From contig NW_019774736.1 of NCBI RefSeq assembly GCF_001039355.2, positions 525,307-589,306 of the forward strand: a stretch of DNA of 64,000 nucleotides, given 5' to 3'. Numbering within the stretch: position 1 is the first letter of the stretch; each line of letters begins with the position of its first letter. The notes beneath the pieces are model-generated. The model saw only the letters and a program-made list of their open reading frames with translations, was not told where the DNA came from and ran no database searches. The DNA is from Lingula anatina. Taxonomy: Eukaryota > Brachiopoda > Lingulata > Lingulida > Lingulidae. The translations under genes were made by a program, and so were the position numbers. Of the stretch, positions 23,417 through 35,717 are shown piece after piece.

Positions 23417-24514
23417 TTTAATTCCCTCGGTGTTAGTGTCCTTTGAAAAGTAGGTCATAAAGTTGACTCGTTTTCGACTTGAACGTTGTTAAGTCGAGTA
23501 AGGAGGACCCAAACAGGGAAGTCCCTCAAACCAAGGAGTTATAACTCCTTGCTTAAACTTATGCTCGAATTAAGATAATGAGGAAATTTGATCTTTTACT
23601 CAAACTGCTGCTGTTATGTCGCTCGCTGTCACAATTCCTGATCTTATAATAAATAAATGTCGCATTTCTACCCCCTCCTTTTTATTTTGGGGAGGGGGGG
23701 AGAGGAAAATGAATAGGCCTACACATTTTTAGTTGGAGGGTGTGTGTGTGTGTGTGTGAAGCCAGTGCTCCCCCATGTGTTTGCAGTGAACTGTTCAGTT
23801 ATGAACATAATGTGCACTTCACTGTGAACCTTTCTATAAATAACCAAAGCTGCATACTCCTCTTTTTAAAGATCAATAGGCCTACCAATGGTGAAAGTGT
23901 TTTACTGTCTACATGTAATAGGCCTACCCGAAGTTTAACTCGCAAGATTCCAGGTTAGTACGACTAGTACGCTTATCCTTGTAGATTGCGACGTTTAGGG
24001 CCTATGGGGAAAATGTGGCAACTCAATTTAGTTAACAATTTGCCGATAAATATCACAGTAAGTCAAGCAGTCTGCGCAAAAGAAAATATATTATCTTAAA
24101 TATGATTATTAATTTTCTGCAACCGCTGGCATAAGATGGTGGTAATTCTGTGTTGCGGTCTCACTGCGGTACCTGTAAAAACTTTCCGACTATCGTTGAT
24201 TTCTTCACAAAATGAAGATATATGGACTTTAAACCAATAATTCATCGTCCGCAGAGCTGTATACATTATGACTTGGTCGTAACCAAACAGTTTCCGATTG
24301 CGACATGTGCGTTGGCCACCCAGAGAAAAGAAAAGAAAAAGAAAAAAAAAGAGGTAATGGGCATGTCCCGCTAGTACGTAATACGTGATCCCCGCGGTTC
24401 CTGTTTCTGTACCGTTGTAAAGTAAAGTGGGGTATTCAAAGCCGATGAGGGTAACTTCCAAGTACGCGATGAGTCAACCTACATGTAAGTGACATAGCTT
24501 ATCTAGACATTATC
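23417..24514. other. Intergenic region between FUOM and cytokine-like gene 1
   Basis: The divergent spacer is 1.5 kb in total including the promoter. A 121-codon minus-strand frame at 24096-24461 is interrupted in composition by a pyrimidine run and has no recognised homology; I do not call it a gene. Confidence 0.5.
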
Positions 24515-24808
24515 TTTCGGATCATCCGAAACGGCGCTACTATTTTGTCGAAGTAAGATTAATCTTTTCTAATGTACAATAATTTGTGATTACACAGGGT
24601 TTATTGCATAATTGTTGAAATATTCGACAACGTGCGAATCCGATACGGTGGGGGTTCCCCGATTTTAAATGCGGCACTCATAACAAAGGGCACTTCCGTA
24701 GGTGCACGTCACGTCAGACATCACATCCTATTCCGACCCACATCAAGAAAATCCATTAGGACATTGGGCATTTCTATATTTAACCCATGAATTCAACACG
24801 TATAAAAA
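24515..24808 (+). promoter_or_regulatory. Promoter of cytokine-like gene 1 with kappaB site and TATA box
   Basis: TATAAAAA begins at 24801, 127 bp before the ATG, predicting transcription start near 24830. There is no upstream ATG between that point and the start codon. GGGGTTCCCC at 24651-24660 is an exact match to the kappaB consensus GGGRNYYYCC. A perfect 17-bp palindrome, TTTCGGATCATCCGAAA, lies at 24515-24531, and a near-palindrome built on GAAATATTC lies near 24614-24632. The factor assignments are inference. Confidence 0.55.
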
Positions 24809-24927
24809 AAGATTTCACCACCATCCGAGACATTACAATCTCGAGCCTCTGAACCGACAGCATCACTCAAGACTACAATTAATAAGAAACGAAATCACAC
24901 TATCTATATTGAAGGAAGATTTTACAG

Positions 24928-26313
24928 ATGGCAATGGGAATTATCCAAAGTATGTAGAAGTATGATAAATAGTACATAATATTTTATTGTGGGTTATTTA
25001 ACGTTGTGGCATATTTTTTATCTTGTTTTGCAAAGTTTAACTGAAATTTAAAGCGTTCAAAAACAACTGTTGGAGTTTTATTGAGAATGTTTAATCTTAA
25101 CTGAATGTTTTTATCGTTTTAGATTCATGTCTGCTACTCTTGTGCTTGGCTAGTTGCACTGTCGCAGTGCCTCTGAGGAAATCCCGCGATACCTCTTCTT
25201 CGACGGCGGCACCAACTTCGCCCCTTCTTAGATGGCACCAACCGTGTGGGGGTAGTAGTCCTGTGAGCAACGGCCCAGCCCTACCCGCGATGCCTGCTCC
25301 TCCTCTGGGTCAGTCTGCTTTCACCATACGTATGCACATCACTGACAATATGAACAAAGTGAAGGATCTTCGTAAACGATGGGTAAGGGTTTTTCATCAT
25401 CTTCTTCTAAATGAAGAAAAAAATGTAAAAACTAAAACATGATGATGATTCATATACTGAAACCTAAACTTTTTAAAGTATAGAAATTTAGTTTCTTATA
25501 CTAACATCAAGTAATGCAGCTTTTTATTGAGATCGAAACTTATATGAAATTTCTGTTATTTCAGGTACAAGAAAGATTTCACAGCGATCCTGAATATATC
25601 AACTGGATTGAATCTCAGTACATAGTGTACAGTAGTTTGCCACAAGAGGAGCACTGGTCTCAGTTTGTTGGGATTCAAAATGCTGTAAATAACGTAAGTC
25701 CTCCAATTTCGACATGTGATTCTAGTAATTTTTTAAAAGTTATATTACATAAACTAGTCTATATGTTTTAATGATTGTCGCTTTTGGAAAAAATGTTCTT
25801 CTATGGAAAAGATAGTTGAATGTTTATCTTGCTCATTTCAAGGAATCGTGACGTTTGTTATTGCACCATTGTTTACATAGTTCCTGCAAAACGCTTGCAT
25901 CGCCATCTGCAGTAAGAAATAATAACTAACGTTTTCTACTTCTATTTCAGATGGACGAGTTCTTTTCACAGAGTTATATTTGGCTAGCCAAAATAGCAGT
26001 GCACTTAGAAGAAATAAGGATAGATGAGCTCGCGTCCAATACAGTTTTTAACCAAGAAAACGTCGATGCTCATATGATCCAGAGTGCTGAGGATCAGCTG
26101 TACGTCTGCATGTGCGCCGTTCATACCCTCATGACGTCCAGGAACCTGCAGCTGGACCAGACGATCGAGCGAGACATACTGGAGACTACTTTCGCTGACC
26201 CGCCAGGCAATTCAAAGACCCTGAGGTACAACAGAGACTGGATCGTTTTCAACCATTTCCTGAAACTCCTAACTCATTTGGAAAAGGTTTACACCGAACT
26301 CCAACAAATGTAA
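24928..26313 (+). CDS. Secreted four-helix class I cytokine-like protein, copy 1 (LIF/CNTF/CLCF1 type)
   Basis: Exons are 24928-24949, 25123-25382, 25565-25693 and 25951-26313, giving 774 nt (257 residues). Exon 1 encodes only MAMGIIQ plus one base. Splicing creates a clear signal peptide, NSCLLLLCLASCTVA. A Pro/Ser/Ala-rich leader (about 24-72) follows, then four predicted amphipathic helices: A about 74-100, B 138-161, C 173-201 and D 229-255. Trp125 in the A-B loop fits the conserved Trp of CNTF/CLCF1. Intron phases (1 in the signal peptide, 0 at the end of helix A) match the LIF/CNTF arrangement as I recall it. Helix D carries VFNHFLKLLTHL, sharing VFxHxxxLLxxL with the second copy. The protein is presumably secreted and acts through a gp130/Domeless-type receptor and JAK-STAT, which is inference. 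No family name can be given without a search. Another secreted helical protein remains possible. Confidence 0.75.
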
Positions 26314-26949
26314 GAAGTTGAACTCTTTAAATTTTGATAATCTCCGTGGTAATACGGACAAAACAGTTTACTTGATTTGGGTCCGTTCTGTTATCTGTGC
26401 CTAGGGGTGTGCAGCTGCATGAAGGACTACGGCATCTATTATGATCTCTTACAATACAGTTTATCCATTATGGCATTCCAGCTTTAAGTGTGCGTTTACA
26501 AATTCATTTGTATATTTACCATTAAAAGTTGAGGGACGAAATTAGTAAACAAAGAGTAAACTCAGTGCTTTAGAATTTTCGCTTATGTGAAAATGATAAT
26601 AGTAGCGGCTATGCCGTGTTTTATGTAAGTGGGTTTTATCCACTGTCGATTATTTGTGTTTGGATTGGATAACTTTGTGCTATGTGTATTCGTATTTATA
26701 TATATTCATTATTTATCATATAGGGAATTTAAAATACCAATTCCTATAGTTAATAATTATGCTTGTACATAGGCTTTTATTTATTGAACTTCAATGTTCT
26801 TGTGAGCTTTATACCAATTTTCCAGTCGATTCAATGTTAGCAGTGATATATTTATAATCTTCATCTTCCATTTTGGAATTAGGTATTTATTGAGCTGCCT
26901 GTGATATTTTTGTGAACTTACAATTTTTACCATATGTTGAAACAATAAA
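26314..26949 (+). promoter_or_regulatory. AU-rich 3' UTR of cytokine-like gene 1
   Basis: Five ATTTA pentamers lie at 26694, 26711, 26779, 26850 and 26885, in a T/A-rich stretch before AATAAA at 26944-26949. AU-rich elements of this kind destabilise many vertebrate cytokine mRNAs. The region is AT-rich overall, so some pentamers are expected by chance. Confidence 0.5.
26944..26949 (+). terminator. Polyadenylation signal of cytokine-like gene 1
   Basis: AATAAA followed by a GT/T-rich stretch, about 630 nt after the stop codon. Confidence 0.6.
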
Positions 26950-27271
26950 GTTGTTAAAGTTAAATCTACTGCTTTGTCTCTAACTTACTTTGTTTAACTG
27001 CTACGATTCAAGCGCCAGCGATCAGAAGGAACTTATTCTTGTATACTTTTACTGCCAGACGTGAAAATGAGAACGAAGTTTTTTATCACCTTAAATGATT
27101 TGGGCATTTGTTCCTGGACATCTCTGATGTAACCGTTTTGGAGATGGAAACTGGTCGCTGACTTTACCTTAAAATATCACAAAATTGACCCTATATTTAT
27201 ATTTAGTCACTACATGCCGTGTTCTCATTCTACGGTATCAAGTACTGTGAAAATGAAAGGCCAAATTTGCT

Positions 27272-27595
27272 CATTAGTCATCATATATTTCCGACAGGTC
27301 GGACTCTCGAGCAGACGGGGTTTTTTTTGTTCTTATTCACTTTTTAATATTTATTGATTGATTTTAGGGGTATCTGGTGCATTGAAGGTGGTCAAAGACA
27401 TAATGAAAGCGAATTTAATTGGGAATGATGTATGGAATGCGTGTCATCTATAAGATTTTAATGGACAAAAGCAACGATAAAAGATTATTCAGAGGGCCAC
27501 AAAAAGTTATTTGGTTCGACGCAGAAAAGAAGGCATTGACCCCATGAGCATTAGCTTAATTCTTGTCAATACCAGAATTAATTCACAAAATTAAT
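27272..27595. repeat. Ancient duplicated intergenic block, copy 1
   Basis: It shares CATTAGTCA...ATATTTCC.ACAG at the start and AGAAGGCATTG...TTAGCTT...TTCTTGT.AATACC at the end with 28061-28360, in the same order and orientation. Confidence 0.5.
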
Positions 27596-28060
27596 TACTT
27601 CTTCGATATAATGTTTTGTCCTCAAATTAAAGCTAGTCGTTACATGACACCACGTCTAATTATCAAGCAGAAGTGTAAGCTGCATTTCCAGTTTTTGAAA
27701 GGACGCAAGAATGTAAATCACAATGCTCGCTAATCAAAAACCTTCGGCGTTAAAATGGATCTTATACATTATGCATCACAATTAACAGAGATTCTCATTG
27801 GAATAGATAATTAATACATCCGATGAACTTGTCTTTCATTATAATATATTGTCGGAGTTTGATATTTGGTTTCCCCTCAACAACTCAATGATCTTCCTTT
27901 TTAATTAAGCAGAGATGAACGAATAGACTAATAGGGATAGAGTTGTCAAGCATTTGTCTCAATGTATCATTAAACTAATCCCATATCAAATTGACCACTT
28001 CTTTGTCTATGTCATGATTCTCTTGACAATTAGCATTTGAAAATAAGGGAAGCATTTTAT

Positions 28061-28360
28061 CATTAGTCAACAAATATTTCCAACAGCCTACACTGTCACC
28101 TTTTTTGAGAAAATCTGACTCAAGGAATTCTTTATTTGAAAAATGTGATATTAGAAGCAGTCAAGATGTAATTGTGCCAGTTAATGAAACCAATGTAACT
28201 TGAAATGCTGAATGGAATGATCGATCAGGCATTACGAAATAAAGAGGCAATTAAAGCAATAGTCACAAGCAATGAGAGTTTTTTAATCTGATGATGAACA
28301 GAAGGCATTGGCGGCCTATTAGCTTGTGTTTTCTTGTTAATACCGATTCACATATATATT
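28061..28360. repeat. Ancient duplicated intergenic block, copy 2
   Basis: The direct-repeat partner of 27272-27595, about 790 bp downstream. Neither copy keeps an open frame that I recognise. Confidence 0.5.
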
Positions 28361-28512
28361 TTGGTCCTGGAATCGAAAAGGTGTCGTTATAAATCAGATG
28401 AGTAATGGAAGATACCAGATTGTGGGGTCATTTTGAACGAAATGAAAAAATTCAATTGTTTCTACATTTAACTTTTAGCGATACAATCAGAATTCATATT
28501 TACGCCGACTGT

Positions 28513-28514
<2 letters not shown>

Positions 28515-28552
<38 letters not shown>
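28515..28552. repeat. Poly-A run
   Basis: About 38 consecutive A, possibly a retrotransposon tail, with no recognisable body upstream. Confidence 0.85.
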
Positions 28553-28555
<3 letters not shown>

Positions 28556-31500
28556 CCCTTCAAAGCTTTAGGGCTACCAGTCTTAACGTTCTACCAGCCC
28601 GAACACAAAACCACCTGCCTCAAGTGAAAGTGATCAAATGCCAAAATTAAATGCAGCCACATACTGTTTTAGCACATTAAACCAAATTCAGACGTTTTCC
28701 AAGTTAACGAGATATTCTAAATATCGGAAAAGTAATCTTTCACTGGTTCGACTAAAAATTATCTAGTTAGAAGCATCCTGTTTCATCTCACTGGGTCGTC
28801 TTCTTCTTAATGCGTTTGGGATTGTGCTCTATTTGTATAATGCATGTATATCATAAGGATAGTTTCTTGAATTGATCCATTAATGCTTTGATCCATCTAT
28901 GATATTGGTTTGAAGAATTGTCCTATGTCACTTTGCAATATGTTGACTGTGGGCCCCTTCAGTAAACCCTTGACTTTACTTCTACGCAATTTCTGTTACA
29001 TCCCAAAAATATGCAGCATAAATCACTTACTTCCCTATAACTAACTATTTTATCTTTTTTTTAAATTATATTTATTTGAAGCTCAAAGTTAAAATGTGTT
29101 GACAGTCATACCAATTGGTCGGGGTGTAATTGCTTGTCGTTATTGTATGTTGATACCCTGATCTCACTTTACCGCCTACATGTTAATACATGTAGATCTA
29201 TACAATAAATGAGGAGCCTTAAGGACCACGCCCTCTTTCTCTTAAGATGTCTAAAAGACTAGCAGCAGCTGTTCAATTATTTATCTATCTTATTTTATTA
29301 TTGCAATAATCATACCAATAACCATGGTAAATTAAGACTTAAAAACAAGATTACAATACACTGTGTATCATTTTCTGCTGGTGGATTAATAAACCCTTCT
29401 CATTTTTTATTTCGGAAATATCAAAAAGAATGTTTACAGCAAATAGGTTACTGGGTGCGTTCATACAATTCTAGACTTAACAAAAAAAGAAGAAAAAACA
29501 GAATATGAAGCCATTTAAAATATGAGACTATTTAATAATGCAGCGTACAAAGCGATACTACATTTAGAACAACAGACACATTACAATATTGAAACAGCGG
29601 AATAAAAAGGAAACTAATTAAGCCGAACTACATAAAACCGGTGTTGTTTCTTTATTGGCGTGGTTCAGCTATATTTCAGTATAAGACAGCCATTGACGGT
29701 CTCTGTGCGGTCGACTGCAAACACAAAACATGTGTTGTGAGAACATTAGCTGAATACTTGTGGATGGAGTGATTAACGGGAGACTAAAGTGTAATCTTGG
29801 ATAAGGCACGTCTTGTGCTCGTATTTTCGCCTTCTTGGAAAACGTAAAAACTGCTCACGCCATAGTCAATGATAAAAAGCAAGATTTATAGACAAAGTTC
29901 AATGTTTTTCCCGACTGTTGTGCAAAATAAAATCAAACTTGTTTAAGTTTAACGAAAAACAAAACAATTAATTTGTTCTTACGTTAATAAGACCCTAATT
30001 TGGTCAGTACAATAATACTACGCATACGAGTGCTTCTAGAAGGTAAATCTACCGGGTTCAACAACGTAAGCGGATATCAAGAGGGGTGAGCCCGATGGAA
30101 GCACCATTTCCCTTTGTCCTACCCAGATGCTGTGGCAAAACAACCTGTTTCTTTGAGGTCGTGACTGAGTTGTTAATATTTCGGCCAGCCAGATGCTCGC
30201 TTCCAGCCTAATAATAGACTTGAGTGAAATGCACAGTGTACATCCTGGAATTTTTTTTTTTTCAATTTTAAGAAATGAAAAACATGCCCAATTTTCTACC
30301 CACAAAATGTTTTTTTTTTCACAACAGTTTAATACACGATGCATATCCCGAATCAAACTACCCATAATTTTTACATTCTATAATGTTTCGCAATAGACAT
30401 GGAGCAGTTAAGCCTCTTCAGAATCACTTATATCCTCTTATGGAAATTGTCTTATTTCTAAAAGGATGCCGGGAGTATGTTTGGATCACTGGGAAGGACA
30501 CAATCCTTGCATCCAATGCAGGGTAACCCAGGTTTTCTTACATGTGATTGCACCCAATGTCCCAAAAAAGTTCTAGGAGTCAATTCAAAAACACTAAGCA
30601 CACGGCACACACAGCTGCGAACAGAGAGTAAACAAACTACATTGTACATTACACATGTATTACGTATTATGGTGTGACATTAAGTAGTTAGGGATCTGTC
30701 ATTTACCTTTTGCACTCTCGAAGAGAGCGTATTACAGCTGTTAAGACAGAAGAGTGTATGGCGTAGGGGTGTCGTGCATATTGTGGTAAAAAGCACGATG
30801 CAAAACACGGATATTTTGTGTAATTGTCGACCGCCATTAAAAGGATAAGTCATTATGCAATTTTAAAGGGAGTGTTTATTTGTTTGTGATTTTTGAAAAT
30901 GGTCCACGTGACACGAAGAAACCAATATGCTAAGTAAAACTTTACAAATGATTTTTTTAAATCTTATTTTAATATACATTATATCTAACGCATATGATTC
31001 ACAGTGCTCAGCTTGAAATAACTTTACACTGATTGCCACGACCTTTTTTATTTTGAGTCAACTCAAGACGATGTATCCTTTTTCCGCAATACATGTATAT
31101 ATTGTTCACATATAATACGCTTCATTTCCAATATCGATACAGTAAGAATACCCGATAAAGCCAAACATTTGTTGAAGTCTATTTTGGTTAATAGTTTTGC
31201 CCAAGCCTTTGACCACACCAAATACCACAGCAATGCATTGTCACGTAATCCAAGCTGAGAAAAATCATTTTACGATTTTACTTCCTCTAATTATTTAGAC
31301 CAGTTCTTCCTTGTCAGGACAGGGAAGAGTTGTGAAATACTGTCCTACCGAGGAAGGACTGAGCACATTCAATGACTTTGTATTTTTTGAAGATCCAAGA
31401 TTAAACATTTGATAGGTTTTCTTTATCCAACAGCTATTTATACAAGAAAATGAAAATGCGCCTTCCTATAATTTCATCATCTCATTTCCGTGGTCAAATG

Positions 31501-32643
31501 TAACCGAAAAGTTAATGTATTATATAGCAGTACAAACCTTATTACCCGAAATAGCTACTGATAAAAGAAAAATAATGCTAAAATGTAAACTCTTTGAGTT
31601 AAATTGGCTTGAGGAAAAACAACCCTGTGTATTATTTTTCGTCTTAATTGTCTTTCCTTTCGGTTGTAACGCAGCGTCATCGTTATTTTTACTCCCGCAT
31701 AATCATTCAATAATTCGTTAACCTGCACCCTTTATCGAGGGGCAAAACAATAGAATTCTACTTATTTTTGGGGGACATGGCATACGTAAATCCTGTGGTA
31801 AAAACGAACAGGACAAACCTGACCAAAACACGATAACACTGTAGACTACTTCCCTGCAGTGTCATAACTGTCATTTCAAACCGCAGTCAACAATAATAAA
31901 ATTGATGAAAAGGCACTTCATCACCTATCAAATCTATCATGTCTCATCTCGTCATACATTAAGTGACTGGGAAAACGCAATTTCCTCAGATTTCCTAGGA
32001 ATCGCATGCCATACAAGCCTGCAATGATAGTCATTCTATGCTGATTAGCTTACGTCAGTACACTTAACTATATTTATATATATATTACCGAGAGAGCATA
32101 TGGAAGCTTGTACTGGGTCCTTTACAGAAACAAGCGCAAAATTGTCAAAATCACAATGATTATCTACTCGCACTTCAGTGTTTTTTTATGTTGACGCCGC
32201 ACTTGCCAATTGTGTCAGTTGAGACAAACGCACTTGCTTGACTACAAAATGTGCTGACATGCGAAAGAAGCTAAAATCAGAGCCACAGTAAATTAACGCA
32301 CATACACTTTTCTTTTTGTTGGACACATTTTGATTAATAACCAACTAAATCCCTTGTAGATTTCTATCGGCATTTATCTCCTTCTTGGGGATAATTACTT
32401 AGGGCAAATTTCATGCACTTCGTTTATCTATCATTGACAGGGCTTTTTCTAACTCGAGCCTCAGATTTGTGAGCACAAATGCCCAAATTAATGACTCCAG
32501 CCACGAAATACACTATCCTAACATAAAATAACTTGCCACAAGCACAGCGTTTCATTACACAAACCGTTTATCCGCTTATCTAACCGTTTGATACGTTCCA
32601 TAACTTCCATATGAGCCGGAGACACATTGACCTTTTTAGTACA

Positions 32644-33167
32644 CCAGGTATCGCTTTTAGTGACAATTTTTCCCGCTTGGTGAGCCACTTGACGGGGCAG
32701 CAGGCCCTAGACTGCGCGTGATGGAGGGATCGGATTTTTGTTGTGTGCCTGGGCAGGGGTGGATCCAGGATTATTTGAAGGGGGGGGGGGGGGGGGCGCA
32801 GATTGATAAAGTTGAATTTGTCGTTCCTCTTGCCGCAGTCCAAAGCGTTTGTATTAAAAAATCAATAACAGTGTCCTCTGCCACTGGTTGTAATGAAACC
32901 TTTTTATGACGCGCAAAACGCAATCCGAAATTCGATGGTTCGTGTCAGATTTACGTTAAGTCGCTCAAAGAAAGCTCAAGTACACATAATGACCAGTTAA
33001 GCGGTTGACGCTCGCAAACTGCATGATCTACGTGAAGTCTTCATCTTCGGAACCCTCTCCCATGACTCGCGACCGTCTCCTTAGTATATTAATTACATGT
33101 AAGGCCAGGTGTAGCTTTTTAGTGACAACTTTTCCCGCTTGAGGCGCCACTTGACGGGACAGCAGGC
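32644..33167. repeat. Direct repeat pair of about 62 bp
   Basis: 32644-32705 and 33105-33167 share CCAGGT, AGTGACAA, TTTTCCCGCTTG, CCACTTGACGGG and CAGCAGGC. The second copy ends about 50 bp before the SAP-like frame. Confidence 0.6.
32752..32800. repeat. GTGGATCCAGG / poly-G repeat, copy 1
   Basis: GGGCAGGGGTGGATCCAGGA followed by TTATTTGAAGG and a G run. The same unit appears reversed at 39261-39312, next to the assembly gap. Confidence 0.5.
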
Positions 33168-33217
33168 AAGCTAGTCAACGTTTAGAGATGTAAAGTGAAG
33201 AAAACAAACACTATCTA

Positions 33218-33463
33218 ATGAAGAAAAAAAAAAAAAAAACGGTGAAAGAACTTAAAACAATTTTGAAAAAATATGGCAAAAATGTAAGTGGAAGGGGGGG
33301 GGGAGAACAGTTGATTGCAAGAATGAATACCATTCGCGACCAAGAACTGTATATTTCACATGATTGCTTTACCGATGAAAAATTGAGAGACTTACAGTGG
33401 AGCGCTGATTTGGGAGATGGTCCACCGTGTCCAGTTCACAATAATACCCCCGAGACATGTTAA
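33218..33463 (+). pseudogene. SAP-domain-like orphan reading frame
   Basis: An ATG-started frame of 81 codons beginning in a poly-A run. TVKELKTILKKYGKNVSG followed by EQLIARM fits the SAP helix-extended-helix consensus. The remainder (HDCFTDEKLRDLQW) is unrecognised. No flanking exons are seen, so it may be a transposon or retrocopy fragment. Confidence 0.35.
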
Positions 33464-34920
33464 ATAATTTTAATGGAGTCGCTTGCTTGCGCGCTCGACT
33501 CATTTTATGACCTTACAATTCAATCTATAAGTTCGTCGAACCTCGAGGCAAAGACGACAATTTCATTGTTATAGCCTATGTGGTTTGTTTCTTAAGTAAC
33601 AGCGTGTTCAAATGTAGTGAAGTCGAACACAAGCTGCTACTACAAAATGCACAAAATATACTTAAAATGACAAAGAATATTATTGCAAGACTTGAAACAC
33701 GACTTACAGTTACAGTGTATGTTGATATATCTAACGCAAAATGCAGAGAATAATGAATAAGAAAAAAAGAGATTGGAATTCATCCAAAAGCATAAAATCA
33801 TCAATTAATGACAGCGAATCGATCCACTTGGAGATTTTTCACCTCTAATCCTCTTCCGAAATAGACTCAGAAGCCGGCACTGTAGTGCGTTACTTGGTGC
33901 TTTTTGTAACTCTTGGTTGTTTTTAGTTCAAATTTCAGTTTTTAGTTTTTTGGCTGCGATTTCACCGCTTCATGTTTAATTTAGTTTATGTCAGCAAATG
34001 GAGCATGACTAGTGTCTTGACAATAACTTCTATCGCCCCTGGAAGAGTCAACAGGATACTGTTTATTAAAAACCGAGAAAAGGGAAAGGGTGTAATACCA
34101 TCTCGCCTTCTGCCTACCCTCCATCAGGGCCACAAATTGACTTTTCAGTAGATATACACAGTTATGTACATGTATCTGGCTAATTCACGGTACAATATTC
34201 TCTATGCGTTGTAACAAAGTGCACATAAATAATCTGCAGCCCTGGTAGAGGGTACCTTCTGTTATAAGCATTACTATACATAGTGGACTCGAAAATGGTC
34301 GTTTTCGGCTAGTGGGGCGATTGACGTCATAGCGATAAGAATAGCGATAAGGTAATAGCTGTAGATTTCAACATACACCATTGCTGTATTATAAGGGATT
34401 AAGGTAATTAACCTGTTAATGTCAACATCAACAGTGAACGGCACAGTGAAAAACAACTAAATGTGAATGATCTGAAGTGCCTTTGAAACTTTCACTTGTG
34501 ATCGATGATGTTATCCCCTTGATGAAGACATAGCAATGGCATTTGTGGTTATCATAATTTTGAATAAGAATCATAAATAATGCACATAAAAATGTTTACA
34601 CACTTCCTTATCATTTCAGGGTTTGGTATCTTTGTAAACCCATGTTACAAAATTTCCCATGTCATATCTGTATATTGGATCAAACCATGATGAAAGTTTC
34701 TTAATGCAAGAAGGAAATTAAAGGAAATTGCAAATCATTTATCCATTTAAATTTCCCATTTAACAAATGTAAAAGGTACTATGATGAAAAAAATCCAGTC
34801 ACACAAAATCAACGATGTAAAACTTTACATTTTCAAATTGATTACTTTGACATTCTAAACACCTCTTTTGTAACAATAATTGATTTTAATTATCCTGACA
34901 GTTTTTAAAAATTTTTGTAG

Positions 34921-35126
34921 ATGAACGAAATATGTCAACAATCCATTTTTTTGGAATTAGAAGTTGCAAAGCTCCGAAAAATGGAATAAAAACTGGCGCA
35001 CCTGAACAGCTTGACAATCTCAGGCTTTTGTCCGATATGAAGCAACATGTGAAAAAGTCAATTTTGGGTTTCAATAAGTTAACCTTAAGAAAATCAGTCA
35101 ATAGTGATCTGTTTGGTGGTTTATAA
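34921..35126 (+). pseudogene. Possible orphan helix-A exon of a third cytokine copy
   Basis: A good acceptor (TTTTTAAAAATTTTTGTAG) precedes a phase-1 open frame with a Cys-Lys pair and the helical stretch LDNLRLLSDMKQHVKKSILG. This aligns over 22 residues without gaps to helix A of copy 2 (LENF...YGFY), sharing Leu, Asn and a terminal Gly-Phe. The expected phase-0 GT donor is absent, and no matching later exons are seen. Confidence 0.3.
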
Positions 35127-35668
35127 AACGGAATCTATTTGAATTTGTATCACAATGGTTATTAACATTACCTTATGAATGTGATTAGCTTACTTGCGTT
35201 TTATTTTACACTTTTATCCAATATTCTTATCTCTGCCAATTGAAGGACTAGTGAGTGGAGATAGGGACATTTTGATCAATAAAGACAGCAGAAGTTGAAC
35301 ACACACACACACACACACACGCTTGAGTAACCAATTATTACAAACTGACTGTGGCTACGCTTTGTGGTATCAAATGGAGCATACCTGTTAAAGGCAAAAT
35401 GAATAATTTCTGATCATATTCTTATCCACTGGAAAAAAGTCAAACCGCATGAAAACGGCAAATGTGGTGCCTTCCAAGGGTTGCACAACTTTAAGCAATG
35501 TTCAAAACAATTTAAGTAGTTTAAAAGTGCAATCATTAGATACGGATGCGACCAGGTGGGAGGCTTGAAAAGGCCTAATGCTTGTGCACAAGTTAATGAA
35601 ATAATAATGATACATTTTACGAATTTTGGACAATTTTGAGAGCTTTGCTTATTCACTTCCCGGTACAT

Positions 35669-35671
<3 letters not shown>

Positions 35672-35715
<44 letters not shown>
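35672..35715. repeat. GA microsatellite
   Basis: About 22 AG units upstream of cytokine-like gene 2. Confidence 0.9.

Positions 35716-35717
<2 letters not shown>

Noticed and set aside
24096-24461. 121-codon minus-strand frame between FUOM and cytokine-like gene 1
   Set aside because: It contains a pyrimidine-run-derived Phe/Leu stretch, has no recognised domain or splice context, and lies in a promoter-like spacer.
24702-24965. 87-codon plus-strand frame before cytokine-like gene 1
   Set aside because: It starts at GTG, overlaps the TATA box and 5' UTR, and reads through exon 1 in another frame.
30036-30365. 109-codon minus-strand frame
   Set aside because: No domain, splice context or compositional support; it contains a T-run-derived Lys stretch.
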